Positions 9,421 to 17,930 are shown, counted from the stretch's first letter. The stretch: DNA of 64,000 bases from Palsa-504 sp963739135 (GCA_963739135.1 CAVTZG010000007.1:62001-126000), one strand, 5' to 3'. The notes: generated by a model not told the origin, from the sequence alone. Program-made: numbers and translations.

Positions 9421-9697
9421 CACTAAGCCCATCCCAGTCACTCCCTTCACCTGGCCTGCTCCACGTGCTGCGGACAATCTGGACACGCGTGTGGTGGTGC
9501 CTCACCCGGTGCGGGTAGCGTGCGCGTACATCGGCGGTAGGACCAGCATCCGCTCCGGGTCATCCCTTCCGGGTAGACGCTTCACACTGGAGCGCCGGGA
9601 GGATGGCCGCCTTACCCGCTACCATCCGACCTCCGCGATGTACTCGCGCTCATCAAATGAACCAGGCGGTGCGCACTAATTTGATAAAAGTCGGGGT

Positions 9698-9766
9698 GCC
9701 GAATTTATCGGCGGTCCACGAGAGCGCCAGACCTAGATCGTTGACCGGGACGCGTCGCTGGCCAGG
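9698..9766. repeat. 70-bp direct repeat, copy 2
   Basis: Second copy of the block at 7965-8034, same orientation, one substitution/indel. Its right edge coincides with the point where the ECF sigma remnant on the minus strand loses its family sequence (after RMLGS), so the repeat or its arrival cut that gene. Confidence 0.9.
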
Positions 9767-9870
9767 GACCCGAGCATGCGGCAGCAGTGCGCCAGCAGCT
9801 CGGGCCGGTAACGCTCGGTGCGGGGGATGAACTCGTCGCTGGGCGACGCGGTCCCGACCGTGCTCGGCAT
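9733..9870 (-). pseudogene. N-terminal stub of an ECF sigma factor
   Basis: The peptide reads FIPRTERYRPELLAHCCRML, which is the region 2 beginning of ECF sigma-70 factors (usual form: RRELLAHCYRMLGS followed by an acidic region). After RMLGS it runs straight into the 70-bp repeat and stops, so about 85-90% of the gene, including regions 2.3-4, is missing. It starts at about 9870 and is divergent from the dihydrofolate-reductase-family gene, a common neighbour of such sigma factors. Confidence 0.6.
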
Positions 9871-10070
9871 CCCTCGCTCTCTCGTGTTGCCGGAACAGAA
9901 CCTACCTGACCGAACGCGAGCTGTGAACCGCCGCAAGGTGGCAGGGGCAGCCGCCACCGCTCAACCGTGGCAAAGCCGGGTCTTACGGCCCGATTCCTTT
10001 TCCGGACGCACCGGGTCTGTCTTGGTGACGGTGCCAGGCGGCCCGTCGGCACCGAAGGAGGAGGATCATC

Positions 10071-10643
10071 ATGCGCAAGTTGAGTGTGTCGACCCTAGTG
10101 ACCTTGGATGGCGTCATCCAGGACCCGGGCGGGTTCGGTGAGACCGAGCAGGGCGGCTGGGGGAACCCGTACTTCACCGCAGACGCGCAGCAGAACGCCC
10201 TGGAGCACCTCCAGGCAGCCGACTACTTCCTGATCGGGCGAGTCACCTACGAGCTGCTCCGCAAGACGTGGGGAGACATCAAGGACGGCGCTTACCTGGA
10301 CCGGATGAACCAGATCCCCAAACTGGTGGCATCCACCACGCTGACAGGGCCGCTGCCGTGGAACGCGACAGTGATCAACGGCGACGTGGCAGCCGAGATC
10401 GCCCGGCTCAAGCAGCAGCCTGGCGGGGACATCGAGGTGTACGGCAGCGCCACGCTGGTGCAGACTCTGATGCGGCACAACCTGATCGATGAATACCGGG
10501 TTGCGGTGCACCCAATCGTGCTCGGCGGCGGGACGCAGCTGTTCCCCCAAGGCGGCGTAAGCGCCGCGCTGCAACTGACCGCCACCCGCACCCTGGACTC
10601 TGGCGTGGTCAGCCTGACCTACGTGCCGACGAGCCAGGATTGA
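10071..10643 (+). CDS. Dihydrofolate reductase family protein (RibD C-terminal-like)
   Basis: A 190-residue protein of the dihydrofolate reductase / RibD C-terminal superfamily, NADPH-binding reductases whose actual substrates are mostly unknown. Features are the first strand MRKLSVSTLVTLDGVIQDPGG, a LIGRVTYELL segment, the nucleotide-binding GDIEVYGSATLVQTLM and HPIVLGGGTQLFP near the end. A strong ribosome site (AAGGAGGAGG) lies just before the ATG. It stands alone, with a sigma-factor stub diverging from it upstream. The specific reaction cannot be told from sequence. Confidence 0.9.
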   Translation: MRKLSVSTLVTLDGVIQDPGGFGETEQGGWGNPYFTADAQQNALEHLQAADYFLIGRVTYELLRKTWGDIKDGAYLDRMNQIPKLVASTTLTGPLPWNATVINGDVAAEIARLKQQPGGDIEVYGSATLVQTLMRHNLIDEYRVAVHPIVLGGGTQLFPQGGVSAALQLTATRTLDSGVVSLTYVPTSQD

Positions 10644-10710
10644 CCGGCATGCGCTCCGCCCACCGTGGTCACCGACAAGCCCATGACCTCAACAGAAGCC
10701 TGTCAACGAT

Positions 10711-10947
10711 CTAGCCGGCTGCCGCTTCGGCCGGACGGCCACGGCTCACAGGGCCGGACGCCTCCGGCCCGAGCCAGGTCGCGACGTTCAGCTCGACGGC
10801 CCCGGCGATGTCGCCGGCCTCGATCAGGTCCTCCTCTCGCTGCCAGAAGGCGCGCAGGACCACTGCCGGGCCGGTTCCTGCCACATCGCGTGCCACATCG
10901 CGTGCCACATCGTAAGCAAGCATCACCGGGACCATGGGCCTTCTCAC
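10711..10947 (-). pseudogene. Fragment of an alpha/beta hydrolase
   Basis: About 40 residues (REEDLIEAGDIAGAVELN, then VATWLGPEAS) match the helical region near the C-terminus of alpha/beta hydrolase family proteins. The catalytic Ser, Asp and His regions are all absent. The upstream part encodes a 12-bp tandem repeat (CCACATCGCGTG, 10881-10904 and onward, giving DVARDVARDVA) that looks like replication slippage. Treat as a gene remnant. Confidence 0.4.
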
Positions 10948-10977
10948 CGGCCACGCGCAGCCGGTTATCGCCCCGAG

Positions 10978-11349
10978 TCAGCCTGGATCGTCCAGGTCGG
11001 CAGCCAGTTCCCGCGGCGCGCGCATCCGCCACGCGTCCGTGACCAGCTCGGTCAGCCGCTCCACGTTCACCTCCGGCAGGCGCAGCATGAGCAGGGGCCA
11101 GCCGTCGTACCCGGGCGTGGTGAAGAAGACCTCTGGCTCGCCGAGGAGCAGAGCCTGCTTCTCGGCCTCATCACCCACGTACAGCACGGCGATGTCGGTC
11201 CTGATCACCCGTCGCTGGCCCGGCTTGCGCTCGGGGTAGGACCAGACGAACCCCTTGCCGCCGACCCGGAAGTCGAAGCCGTCGCTGTCGATCTCCTCCA
11301 CATGCGGCAGGGCCAGCGCCAGACGGCGGACGTCCTCGGCGTCAGCCAC
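10978..11349 (-). CDS. MmcQ/YjbR family protein
   Basis: A 123-residue protein of the MmcQ/YjbR family (CyaY-like fold, thought to bind DNA; function unsettled). It begins VADAEDVRRLALALPHVEE and contains GFDFRVGGKGFVWSYPERK, EVFFTTPGYDGWPLLMLRL and an ALRE-like final helix, all typical. I chose the GTG at 11349 because AGGAGG lies six bases upstream; the frame stays open to 11853 but overlaps other sequence without family features. A second member of this family is at 26232. Confidence 0.8.
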   Translation of the reverse strand: MADAEDVRRLALALPHVEEIDSDGFDFRVGGKGFVWSYPERKPGQRRVIRTDIAVLYVGDEAEKQALLLGEPEVFFTTPGYDGWPLLMLRLPEVNVERLTELVTDAWRMRAPRELAADLDDPG

Positions 11350-11455
11350 GAATCCCTCCTCGCCGCCCTCTGCGGATGTGCCCTGATCATAGGACCGGGC
11401 TGCCGGGAAGCAGCCAGAATGGCCGGATGACGGAAGATGCGCCATTGGGCCCTGA

Positions 11456-11585
11456 CTGCGCCGGACCGCCGAGCGGCTGGGCTTCGCGGTCGAGGGCCGC
11501 CGCCGCGAGTGCCTCCTGGTCGACGGCGCGTTCGTCGATGAGCTGTACAGTCGATGAGCTGTACATGGGTGTGATCCTTGGGTGA
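11456..11585 (+). pseudogene. C-terminal remnant of a GNAT acetyltransferase
   Basis: The frame from 11456 reads LRRTAERLGFAVEGRRRECL and then LVDGAFVDELY, the end of GNAT N-acetyltransferases (AERLGF..EG..R...LVDG..VD). A perfect 16-bp tandem duplication (11534-11549 and 11550-11565) shifts the frame: without it the end would be DELYMGVILG and stop. A stop sits immediately upstream of 11456, so the acetyl-CoA-binding half is missing. Remnant. Confidence 0.5.
11534..11565 (+). repeat. 16-bp perfect tandem duplication
   Basis: GTCGATGAGCTGTACA occurs twice head to tail. It lies in the acetyltransferase remnant and changes its reading frame, so it arose after the sequence was coding. Confidence 0.9.
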
Positions 11586-11619
11586 TGACCAGGCAGATCA
11601 GCCGGTTTAGCGCCGCACG

Positions 11620-13449
11620 ATGACCGGCGCGGTGCTGCTCGAGGCGCGGCTCGAGCACGTCCTTTCGCTGCTCGACCCGCACTCCAGCCTCGCGCTTCGC
11701 GTCCGGACCAGGCTGGCGGGAGAGGCCGACTACCTGCACGGCACGAGCGAGGCCATCCTGGCCGCGCTGGAGCTGGCCCGGGCCGCCGGGGATCCGGAGC
11801 TGCTGGCCGAGGCACTGAGCATGGCCCATCACTGCCTGCTCGGCCCCGAGCACGTCGAACAGCGCCGGGACCTGGCCGTCGAGCTGATTAAGGCCAGCTT
11901 CCGCACCAGCCGCCGCAGCGACCTGCTTATGGGCCTGCTCTGGCAGACGGTCGACTCCTATTCACAGGGCGACCCGCACGCCGGACGGCATCTGGGCGAG
12001 CTGCGCGATCATCTCAAGCAGCAGAACCACCTGGCGGTCGCGTTCGTGGTCAGCGCCATCGACGTGATGCTGGCCATCCGCGCAGGCCAGTTCGATGAGG
12101 CGGAAGCCCTGGTCCGAAGCTGCGCCGCGAACGGCGCTGCCGCGGGCGACATCGACCACGAGTGGTGGTCCGGCGCCCAGCTGGTGACGATCCGCTGGTA
12201 TCAGGGCCGCCTCGGGGAACTGCTGCCGTCGCTGCAGGACCAGGTGAACTCCCCCGATCTCAGCGCGGTGGACAACTCCGCCGTCGCGGCGCTGGCCGTC
12301 GCCGCGGCCCTCGGCGGCGACCTGCAGACGGCCTCGAGTTCGCTGGGTGCCATGTGCGGTGCTGACCTTGCCCGCCTGCCGCGGTCCAGCAGCTGGCTCG
12401 TGACCATGGACGGCATCGTGGAGGCCGCGTACCTGCTGGGCCGGGCCGGCGTGGCCGAACAAGCCTATGAACTGCTCCGCCCCTACGCCGGCCTGCCGAT
12501 GATCGGCAGCCTCGGCGTCACCTGCTTCGGGTCTGCCCACCATGCTCTGGGGGTCGCCTCGCTGACTTCGCGGCACCTGGACCGGGCCGTCGATCATCTG
12601 ACCGCGGCCATCCAGCACAACCTCGCGCTGGCGCACTGGCCGGCGGTGGTGGCCTCCAGGCAGCGGCTGGCGCAGGCCTGCCGGCTGCGCGGGCAGCCGG
12701 GCGACGCCGAGGCCGCGCGCGGTGAGCTGGCGACGGCGGCCAGCGAGGCGGCCGCGCGGGGCATCCCCGTCCCGCACGGCCCGGCGGACGCCCCCGAGGC
12801 CGGCACAGCAGCAGGCCCAGCAACAGGCACAGCAATGGGCCCAGCAAAGGGCCCAGCGCGTAACCCAGCGCCAGGGCCAACGCACAGCACACAGGTCACC
12901 ACGGCTCGTGGCCCAGCGCACGGACCGGTCGCGGAGTGCCGACGGGTCGGCCGGAAATGGCGCCTCACCTGGCAGGACCGGGACCTCCTGGTGGAGGACA
13001 GCATCGGCATGGCTCACCTGTCCGTGCTGATCGCTAACCCACGCCAGGAGATCCCGGCCGCCGACCTGGCCGCCGGGCTCGCCGCGCTCAGGTCCGCCAG
13101 CGACGGCGTCTCGGCCCAGCCGGTCCTGGACGAAGCGGCGATCAGTGAATACCGCAACCGCCTGAAGCGCCTGGACGCCGAGATCGACCGCCTAGAGCCG
13201 GACGCCGCCCCGGACCAGGACGCCGCCGCCCAGGCCGAACGAGACTGGCTCATCGCCCAGCTAGCCGGGGCCGCAGGCTTCGGCGGGCGCATCCGGTCCT
13301 TCCCTGATCAGGGCGAACGCGCCCGGGTCGCCGTGGGCAAGGCCATCCGCCGGGCCCTGGCCCGGATCGCCGAGGCCGACGAGGCGCTCGGCGGCCATCT
13401 GCGTCAGACGGTGCACACCGGCGTCCGCTGCTCCTACTGGCCCGGCTGA
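11620..13449 (+). CDS. TPR-rich C-terminal part of a BTAD/LuxR-type regulator
   Basis: A 609-residue frame of TPR-like helices (residues 1-370), a low-complexity linker of imperfect GPA repeats (about 388-430) and a conserved C-terminal domain (WRLTWQDRDLLVEDSIGMAH to HLRQTVHTGVRCSYWPG). In large actinobacterial regulators this last domain follows an ATPase and TPR region; the DNA-binding and AAA/Walker parts expected in front are absent. The ATG at 11620 lacks a clear ribosome site. It could be a truncated regulator that has lost its front half, next to other remnants, or a free-standing TPR protein. I favour truncation but the frame itself is long and clean. Confidence 0.65.
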   Translation: MTGAVLLEARLEHVLSLLDPHSSLALRVRTRLAGEADYLHGTSEAILAALELARAAGDPELLAEALSMAHHCLLGPEHVEQRRDLAVELIKASFRTSRRSDLLMGLLWQTVDSYSQGDPHAGRHLGELRDHLKQQNHLAVAFVVSAIDVMLAIRAGQFDEAEALVRSCAANGAAAGDIDHEWWSGAQLVTIRWYQGRLGELLPSLQDQVNSPDLSAVDNSAVAALAVAAALGGDLQTASSSLGAMCGADLARLPRSSSWLVTMDGIVEAAYLLGRAGVAEQAYELLRPYAGLPMIGSLGVTCFGSAHHALGVASLTSRHLDRAVDHLTAAIQHNLALAHWPAVVASRQRLAQACRLRGQPGDAEAARGELATAASEAAARGIPVPHGPADAPEAGTAAGPATGTAMGPAKGPARNPAPGPTHSTQVTTARGPAHGPVAECRRVGRKWRLTWQDRDLLVEDSIGMAHLSVLIANPRQEIPAADLAAGLAALRSASDGVSAQPVLDEAAISEYRNRLKRLDAEIDRLEPDAAPDQDAAAQAERDWLIAQLAGAAGFGGRIRSFPDQGERARVAVGKAIRRALARIAEADEALGGHLRQTVHTGVRCSYWPG

Positions 13450-13479
13450 CCACGCTCCTCAGGCCGAACGGGCCGTGGT

Positions 13480-13710
13480 GCACGCCTGCGCCACGACCTG
13501 ACCGGAGCGCTCGAGCTCTTCACCGTGTACCTGGGCGAGCGGCTGGGCCTGTACCGGGCGCTCGCCGCCGACGGCCCGGCGACCTCGACGGAACTGGCCA
13601 TGCGTCCGGCGACCCTGCGCCGCTATGCCGAGCAGGCGGGCTTCGCCGGCGCGGAGGCCCTCCCGATCGAGACGGAGACCTGGCGGTTCTACCGGCTGAC
13701 CCGGGAAGCC
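13480..13710 (+). pseudogene. Methyltransferase with its core deleted
   Basis: LRHDLTGALELFTVYLGERL is the helical N-terminal start of SAM-dependent methyltransferases that carry an extra N-terminal helix-turn-helix. After ATSTELA it jumps at about 13600 to MRPATLRRYAEQAGF, and WRFYRL, which resemble the C-terminal end of the same family. The whole SAM-binding Rossmann core (about 200 residues, including the GxGxG loop) is missing. An internal deletion explains this best. The frame then runs into the end of the convergent GNAT gene. Confidence 0.45.
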
Positions 13711-13746
13711 GCCGACCGAGGGGAGAGAAAAGCAGGCCGCGCCGGA

Positions 13747-14331
13747 TCAGTGACCTGCAGGCCCGCCGGCCTGCTCCGCCCGCAACCAGTCGGCCCGCTC
13801 CAGCGCGTACTCCACGGCCCCGAACTGGTCACCGTCGATCGGGTACGGCCACGGCTGGTGGAAGGTCCGTACCAGCGTCAGGCCCGCCTTCTCCATCACC
13901 CGCCGCGAAGCCCCGTGGACGGCCATGGTCTCCGCCACCACGCGCTGCACGCCGAACTCGGTGAAGCCCTTGCGGATCAGCGCGCGCGACCCCTCGGTGG
14001 CATACCCGAGGCCCCAGGCCGACCTGCGCAGCCGGTAACCGAGCTCGACCTCGCCCGGGGCGGCGTCCGGGCGCGGCCGGAAATGAAACCAGCCCAGGAA
14101 GTCCCCGGTGGCCTTCTCCACGGCCGCCCAGAACCCGAAGCCCTCGTACCGCTGGTAGTAGCCCAGGAACGCGGGCAGGAACTCGCGCTCGATCTCCGCG
14201 CGGGACGTCGGCACCCCGCCGGTGACGAAGTGCATAACGTCGGGGTCGGCATCCAGGCTCGCCAGGTGGTCCGCGTCGTCCCCGGTGAACCGGCGCAGTA
14301 CCAGCCGCTCCGTCTCCAGGAAAACGTCCAT
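13747..14331 (-). CDS. GNAT family N-acetyltransferase (RimJ/RimL type)
   Basis: A 194-residue acetyltransferase of the RimJ/RimL-like subgroup. Visible features are the first strand FLETERLVLRRFTGDDAD, the substrate-side GFWAAVEKATGDFLGWFHF, the acetyl-CoA-binding stretch ELGYRLRRSAWGLGYATEG and the final NxxS-like segment MAVHGASRRVMEKAGL. Length and motifs are complete. The acceptor is unknown. It is a single gene, divergent from the DUF885 gene. Confidence 0.9.
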   Translation of the reverse strand: MDVFLETERLVLRRFTGDDADHLASLDADPDVMHFVTGGVPTSRAEIEREFLPAFLGYYQRYEGFGFWAAVEKATGDFLGWFHFRPRPDAAPGEVELGYRLRRSAWGLGYATEGSRALIRKGFTEFGVQRVVAETMAVHGASRRVMEKAGLTLVRTFHQPWPYPIDGDQFGAVEYALERADWLRAEQAGGPAGH

Positions 14332-14446
14332 CGCCCGGCCCTTCCGCCGCTGTGATGAGTTTATGAGGCCGCGCGGCCAAGGCCATGCCGACCCGGTGAC
14401 CCGTCGGGTTGAATAGGACGATCATCGCCGACCCGCGGAAGGTCTC

Positions 14447-16108
14447 ATGACCACAGCACGTGACCTAGCCGACCGTTTCCATCAGCGCTGGCTGGAGGAG
14501 AACCCCTTCGCGGCCACCATGTACGGCATTCCGGGCTACGACGATCTGGTGCCGGATGAGAGCGAGGAGGGCGGGCAGGCCTGGCGGGCCGAGGTCGAGC
14601 AGTTCCTCCGCGAGGCCGACACCATCGCCAGCGGGCCGCTGACGCCCGCCGATGCCGTCACGCTCGACTGCACCAGGGAAGCAGCCGTCCAGGAGCTTGA
14701 GCTTCTCCAGCTCGCCCGGGCGGAGTACACGGTCACCGCGATGCAGTACGCGGGCCCGGCCATCTTCATGGCGCTGGCCGCCCGGACGGTCCTGGTCGAC
14801 ACGGCGGCCGCCGAGGCCTACCTGATCCGGCTGCGCCGCAGCGGCGAGTGGCTCGACCAGATCGGCGAGCGGCTGCTGGCCGGAGCCGCCAAGGGCCGGC
14901 TCCCGGTCGCCCCGCTCGTCGAGCAGGCCATCGCCTGGGCCGAGGAGGTCCTGGCCGCACCCGTACCCGGTCCGGTGCTGGCCCCCGTTCCGCCGCCGGG
15001 CTGGGACCGGACCGCGGACTGGGAGCAGGAACGCCGGGCGGCCGCCGCCGAGGTGGTCAAGCCTGCCCTGGCCCGGTGGGTAGCCATCGTCAGGGACCTG
15101 CTTCCCCGGTCCCGGCCATCCGACCGAGCCGGGCTGGTCTACCTGCCCGGCGGCGCCGAGGATTACGCCCGTGCGGTGCGGATCTACACCACCCTGCCGC
15201 TGCAGCCCGAGGAACTGCACCAGATCGGCCTGGACCACATCGCCGCGCTGGAGGCGCGCGCCGTCGAGCTGGGTGCCGGGCTGGGGCTTTCCGGCCTGGA
15301 CGCGGTACTCGACGCGCTGCGGGACTCGGCCGGGAAGATGCCGCCGGAGGAGGCCATCCGCGAGGCGGCGGTGGCGGTGAAGCGGGCCGAGGCCCGGGCC
15401 GGGGAGTTCTTCCCGCAGCCCCTTCCGCCGCCGTGCGACGTGACGCCCATGCCGGAGGTCGTGGCCATCAGCGGTGCCGCGCCGCACTACACCCCGCCGC
15501 GTCTGGATGGCGGCCGGCCAGGGACGTTCTGGTTCAACACCGAACGGCCCACCGCGGGCACCGGCTGGGACATCGAGGTGGTGGCCTTCCACGAGGCCGT
15601 GCCAGGACATCACCTGCAGCTTTCCCGCCTTCAGCTGCTCACCGACCTGCCGGCGCTGCAGCGCCAGCGAAGCCTCCCGGTGTTCTCGGAGGGATGGGGC
15701 CTGTACGCCGAGCAGCTGGCCGAGGAGACCGGCCTGTACGCCGACGAGCGCGGCCTGCTCGGCTCGATCAGCACCTCGCTGATGCGGGCCGCCCGGCTGG
15801 TGGTGGACACCGGCATCCATCACTTCGGGTGGAGCCGGGAACGGGCCCTGGAGTTCATCGTGGCACACGTCCCGATGCCGCGGGAGTTCCTGGCCAACGA
15901 GGTCGACAGGTACGTGGTGATGCCGGGGCATGCGCTGGCCTACCTCACCGGCAAGCTCGAGATCCTCCGGCTCCGCGAAGCGGCCCGTGACCGCCTCGGC
16001 CCGGCCTTCTCGCTGCCTGACTTCCATGCCGCCGTCCTGGACCACGGCTCGCTCCCGATGTCGGCCCTGGACCGCAGCATCGCGGGGTGGCTGGATCGGG
16101 CCGGCTGA
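14447..16108 (+). CDS. DUF885 family zinc-metallopeptidase-like protein
   Basis: A 553-residue DUF885 protein. The family is related to M3/M32-type thermolysin-fold peptidases, and some members act on peptides or oligosaccharide-linked substrates. The zinc-binding motif HEAVPGHH is present (residues about 382-389), followed by the family signature FSEGWGLYAEQLAEE carrying the third ligand Glu, and PGHALAYLTGKLEI near the end. No signal peptide is seen, so it is probably cytosolic. The ATG at 14447 has GGAAGG upstream. It is monocistronic; the adjacent DUF167 gene converges on it. Confidence 0.9.
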   Translation: MTTARDLADRFHQRWLEENPFAATMYGIPGYDDLVPDESEEGGQAWRAEVEQFLREADTIASGPLTPADAVTLDCTREAAVQELELLQLARAEYTVTAMQYAGPAIFMALAARTVLVDTAAAEAYLIRLRRSGEWLDQIGERLLAGAAKGRLPVAPLVEQAIAWAEEVLAAPVPGPVLAPVPPPGWDRTADWEQERRAAAAEVVKPALARWVAIVRDLLPRSRPSDRAGLVYLPGGAEDYARAVRIYTTLPLQPEELHQIGLDHIAALEARAVELGAGLGLSGLDAVLDALRDSAGKMPPEEAIREAAVAVKRAEARAGEFFPQPLPPPCDVTPMPEVVAISGAAPHYTPPRLDGGRPGTFWFNTERPTAGTGWDIEVVAFHEAVPGHHLQLSRLQLLTDLPALQRQRSLPVFSEGWGLYAEQLAEETGLYADERGLLGSISTSLMRAARLVVDTGIHHFGWSRERALEFIVAHVPMPREFLANEVDRYVVMPGHALAYLTGKLEILRLREAARDRLGPAFSLPDFHAAVLDHGSLPMSALDRSIAGWLDRAG

Positions 16109-16122
16109 CGCCCTCGGCGGCG

Positions 16123-16545
16123 CTAACTGGCCTGGTCATGGTCGGCCTGCAGCTGATCGACACGGCCACGAACAGCAGGCCGGTCAGCGCGCCCGCCAGG
16201 CCGGCCACTGTGACCCCGAAGTCGTGCCACACCGCTGGCAGGTAACCCACGGTCCGCGCCTTCCTGAGTCCCGCCGTCAGCCGGGCCTGCGCCGGCCAGC
16301 AGATCGGCGAGCACGCGCGGATCGCCGCCGGCCACGTCGATTATCTTGGTCCGGCCCGATGCGCCGGTCACCAGCGTGACCGCATCACGGCGGACGCCGA
16401 ACGCCGCCGCGACCGCCGCCAGCGCGGCCTGCGTGGCCTGGCCGTCCACTGGCCGGGCGCTGACCCGTACGACGAGTGCGCCGGCCTGCTCGCCGCCGAT
16501 CCCGGGACGTGCTGCGCCGGGCCGGACCCGGATCGTGATCCGCAT
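16123..16545 (-). CDS. DUF167 (YggU-like) domain protein
   Basis: The first 90 residues form a DUF167 domain: MRITIRVRPGAARPGIGGEQ, then VVRVSARPVDGQATQAALAA and VTLVTGASGRTKIIDVAG. The family is small and of unknown function. The last 50 residues are not family-like: they are an out-of-frame reading of a membrane-protein remnant (16146-16250), so the original stop has probably been lost through a rearrangement. The domain itself looks intact. Confidence 0.7.
   Translation of the reverse strand: MRITIRVRPGAARPGIGGEQAGALVVRVSARPVDGQATQAALAAVAAAFGVRRDAVTLVTGASGRTKIIDVAGGDPRVLADLLAGAGPADGGTQEGADRGLPASGVARLRGHSGRPGGRADRPAVRGRVDQLQADHDQAS
16146..16250 (-). pseudogene. N-terminal fragment of a small membrane protein
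   Basis: The peptide VWHDFGVTVAGLAGALTGLL then FVAVSIS is the first transmembrane helix of an actinobacterial family of uncharacterised membrane proteins beginning with WHDF. Homology ends after that helix and the frame continues as antisense of the DUF885 gene. It overlaps the end of the DUF167 frame. Remnant, moderate confidence. Confidence 0.4.
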
Positions 16546-16608
16546 ACGCCTAGTGTGGCGCCCACCGCCGGTGCGCGATACTGAGGGCGGCTGGAGGGAG
16601 GGCGCTAC

Positions 16609-16659
16609 ATGACCGCCGCTAAGAGCCAGGTGACCACCGACGGGGGCGAGCGGCCCTGA
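16609..16659 (+). other. 16-codon leader frame before the reductase
   Basis: ATG at 16609 with a strong ribosome site (GGAGGGAGG, about 16593-16601) opens a frame MTAAKSQVTTDGGERP that stops two bases before the GTG at 16662. It may be a coupling leader. More simply, it is the true N-terminus of the reductase, separated by a one-base frameshift. Confidence 0.4.
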
Positions 16660-16661
16660 CC

Positions 16662-17858
16662 GTGTACGGGGCTCCCTGGTGCCCGCACTGCAAGCGGGTC
16701 AAGAAGTTCCTGGCCGCGCACCGGGTCCGGTACGTCAACATCGACATCGACACTGACCCGGACGCCATCGAGCGGCTCAAGCAGATGCAGGACGGCGGCC
16801 AGATCATCCCCACCGTGGTCTACGCCGACGGGACTCACGAGGTGAACCCGAGCGACGAGGCGCTGGCCCGCCGCATCGGCCTCACCGTCGAGGCGGTCCG
16901 GGCCGCCTACGACCTGGTCATCGTGGGCGGCGGTCCGGCTGGGCTGGCCGCCGCCATCTACGCCGCCCGCGAGGGCATCGACGCCGTGGTCGTGGAGGCC
17001 GGCGCGCTCGGCGGTCAGGCCGGGATCAGCGACCGGATCGACAACTACCCGGGATTCCCCGAGGGCATCTCCGGCGCCGAACTCGCCGACAAGTTCGTGG
17101 CCCAGGCCCGCCGCTACGGGGTCGAGCTCCTGTCGGCGGTGTCGGTCAGCGCCATCAAGCACGACGGCGAGGACCTGGTGACCAAGCTCGCCTCCGGGCA
17201 GAAGCTCGTCTCGCACGCCGTGATCGTCGCCACCGGATCGACCTACCGGCGCCTCGACGTGCCCGGCGAGGACGACCTCATCGGCGCCGGCGTCCACTTC
17301 TGCGCCACCTGCGACGGCCCCTTCTACAAGGGGGCGGACGAGATCGTGGTCATCGGCGGCGGCAACTCCGCGCTGGAGGAGGGGCTGCACCTGTCTGAGT
17401 TCGCCAAGAAGGTCCGGGTGGTGACCCGTAATGGCCTGTCCGCCTCTCCTGTCCTGCAGGAGCGGGTCAAGTCCGACCCGCAGTTCGACATCCGCACCGG
17501 CATGGACATCGTGGAGCTCGAGGGCGGCCAGGACGGCCGGTTCGCCGCCGTCGTGGCCAAGGACCGCGGCAGCGGCGAGACCACCAGGTTCCCGGCCGCG
17601 GCGGCCTTCGTGTTCGTCGGCCTGAAGCCCAACAACGCCTTCATCGACGACTCCGTGGCGCGCGACGCCGGCGGCTTCCTGGTGACCAGCCCGACCATGG
17701 AGACGTCCATGGCGGGCGTCTTCGCCGCCGGCGACGTGCGCTCCGGGTCGACCAAGCAGCTCGGCTCGGCAGTCGGCGACGGCATCGCCGCCCTGCTCAT
17801 GACCCGGCGGTACCTGGAAGCCCATCACCACAAGGCGGCGGCCCTGGTCGATGCCTGA
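16662..17858 (+). CDS. Glutaredoxin-thioredoxin reductase fusion protein
   Basis: A 398-residue flavoprotein fusion. Residues 1-80 are a glutaredoxin-like domain with redox pair Cys7/Cys10 (APWCPHCKRVKKF) and the cis-Pro segment IIPTVV. Residues 83-398 are a thioredoxin reductase: FAD-binding GGGPAGLAAAIYAA, redox pair Cys214/Cys217 in HFCATCDGPF, the NADPH motif GGGNSALEEG and final FAD motif GVFAAGDVR. It probably reduces a thiol partner with NADPH, the fused domain serving as built-in acceptor. The GTG start has no ribosome site; a well-placed one serves the ATG at 16609 in another frame, so either translational coupling or a one-base frameshift at the front is likely. Confidence 0.9.
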   Translation: MYGAPWCPHCKRVKKFLAAHRVRYVNIDIDTDPDAIERLKQMQDGGQIIPTVVYADGTHEVNPSDEALARRIGLTVEAVRAAYDLVIVGGGPAGLAAAIYAAREGIDAVVVEAGALGGQAGISDRIDNYPGFPEGISGAELADKFVAQARRYGVELLSAVSVSAIKHDGEDLVTKLASGQKLVSHAVIVATGSTYRRLDVPGEDDLIGAGVHFCATCDGPFYKGADEIVVIGGGNSALEEGLHLSEFAKKVRVVTRNGLSASPVLQERVKSDPQFDIRTGMDIVELEGGQDGRFAAVVAKDRGSGETTRFPAAAAFVFVGLKPNNAFIDDSVARDAGGFLVTSPTMETSMAGVFAAGDVRSGSTKQLGSAVGDGIAALLMTRRYLEAHHHKAAALVDA

Positions 17859-17930
17859 CGCATAACTGCCGCACCTGGCCTGCATCGCTCCATACAGGTC
17901 CGGTCTGACCAGGGCCCGTGCGCTTATTTA

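Noticed and set aside
14465..16045. A 526-codon open frame on the minus strand
   Set aside because: Exact antisense of the DUF885 gene, which carries the zinc motif and correct family sequence.
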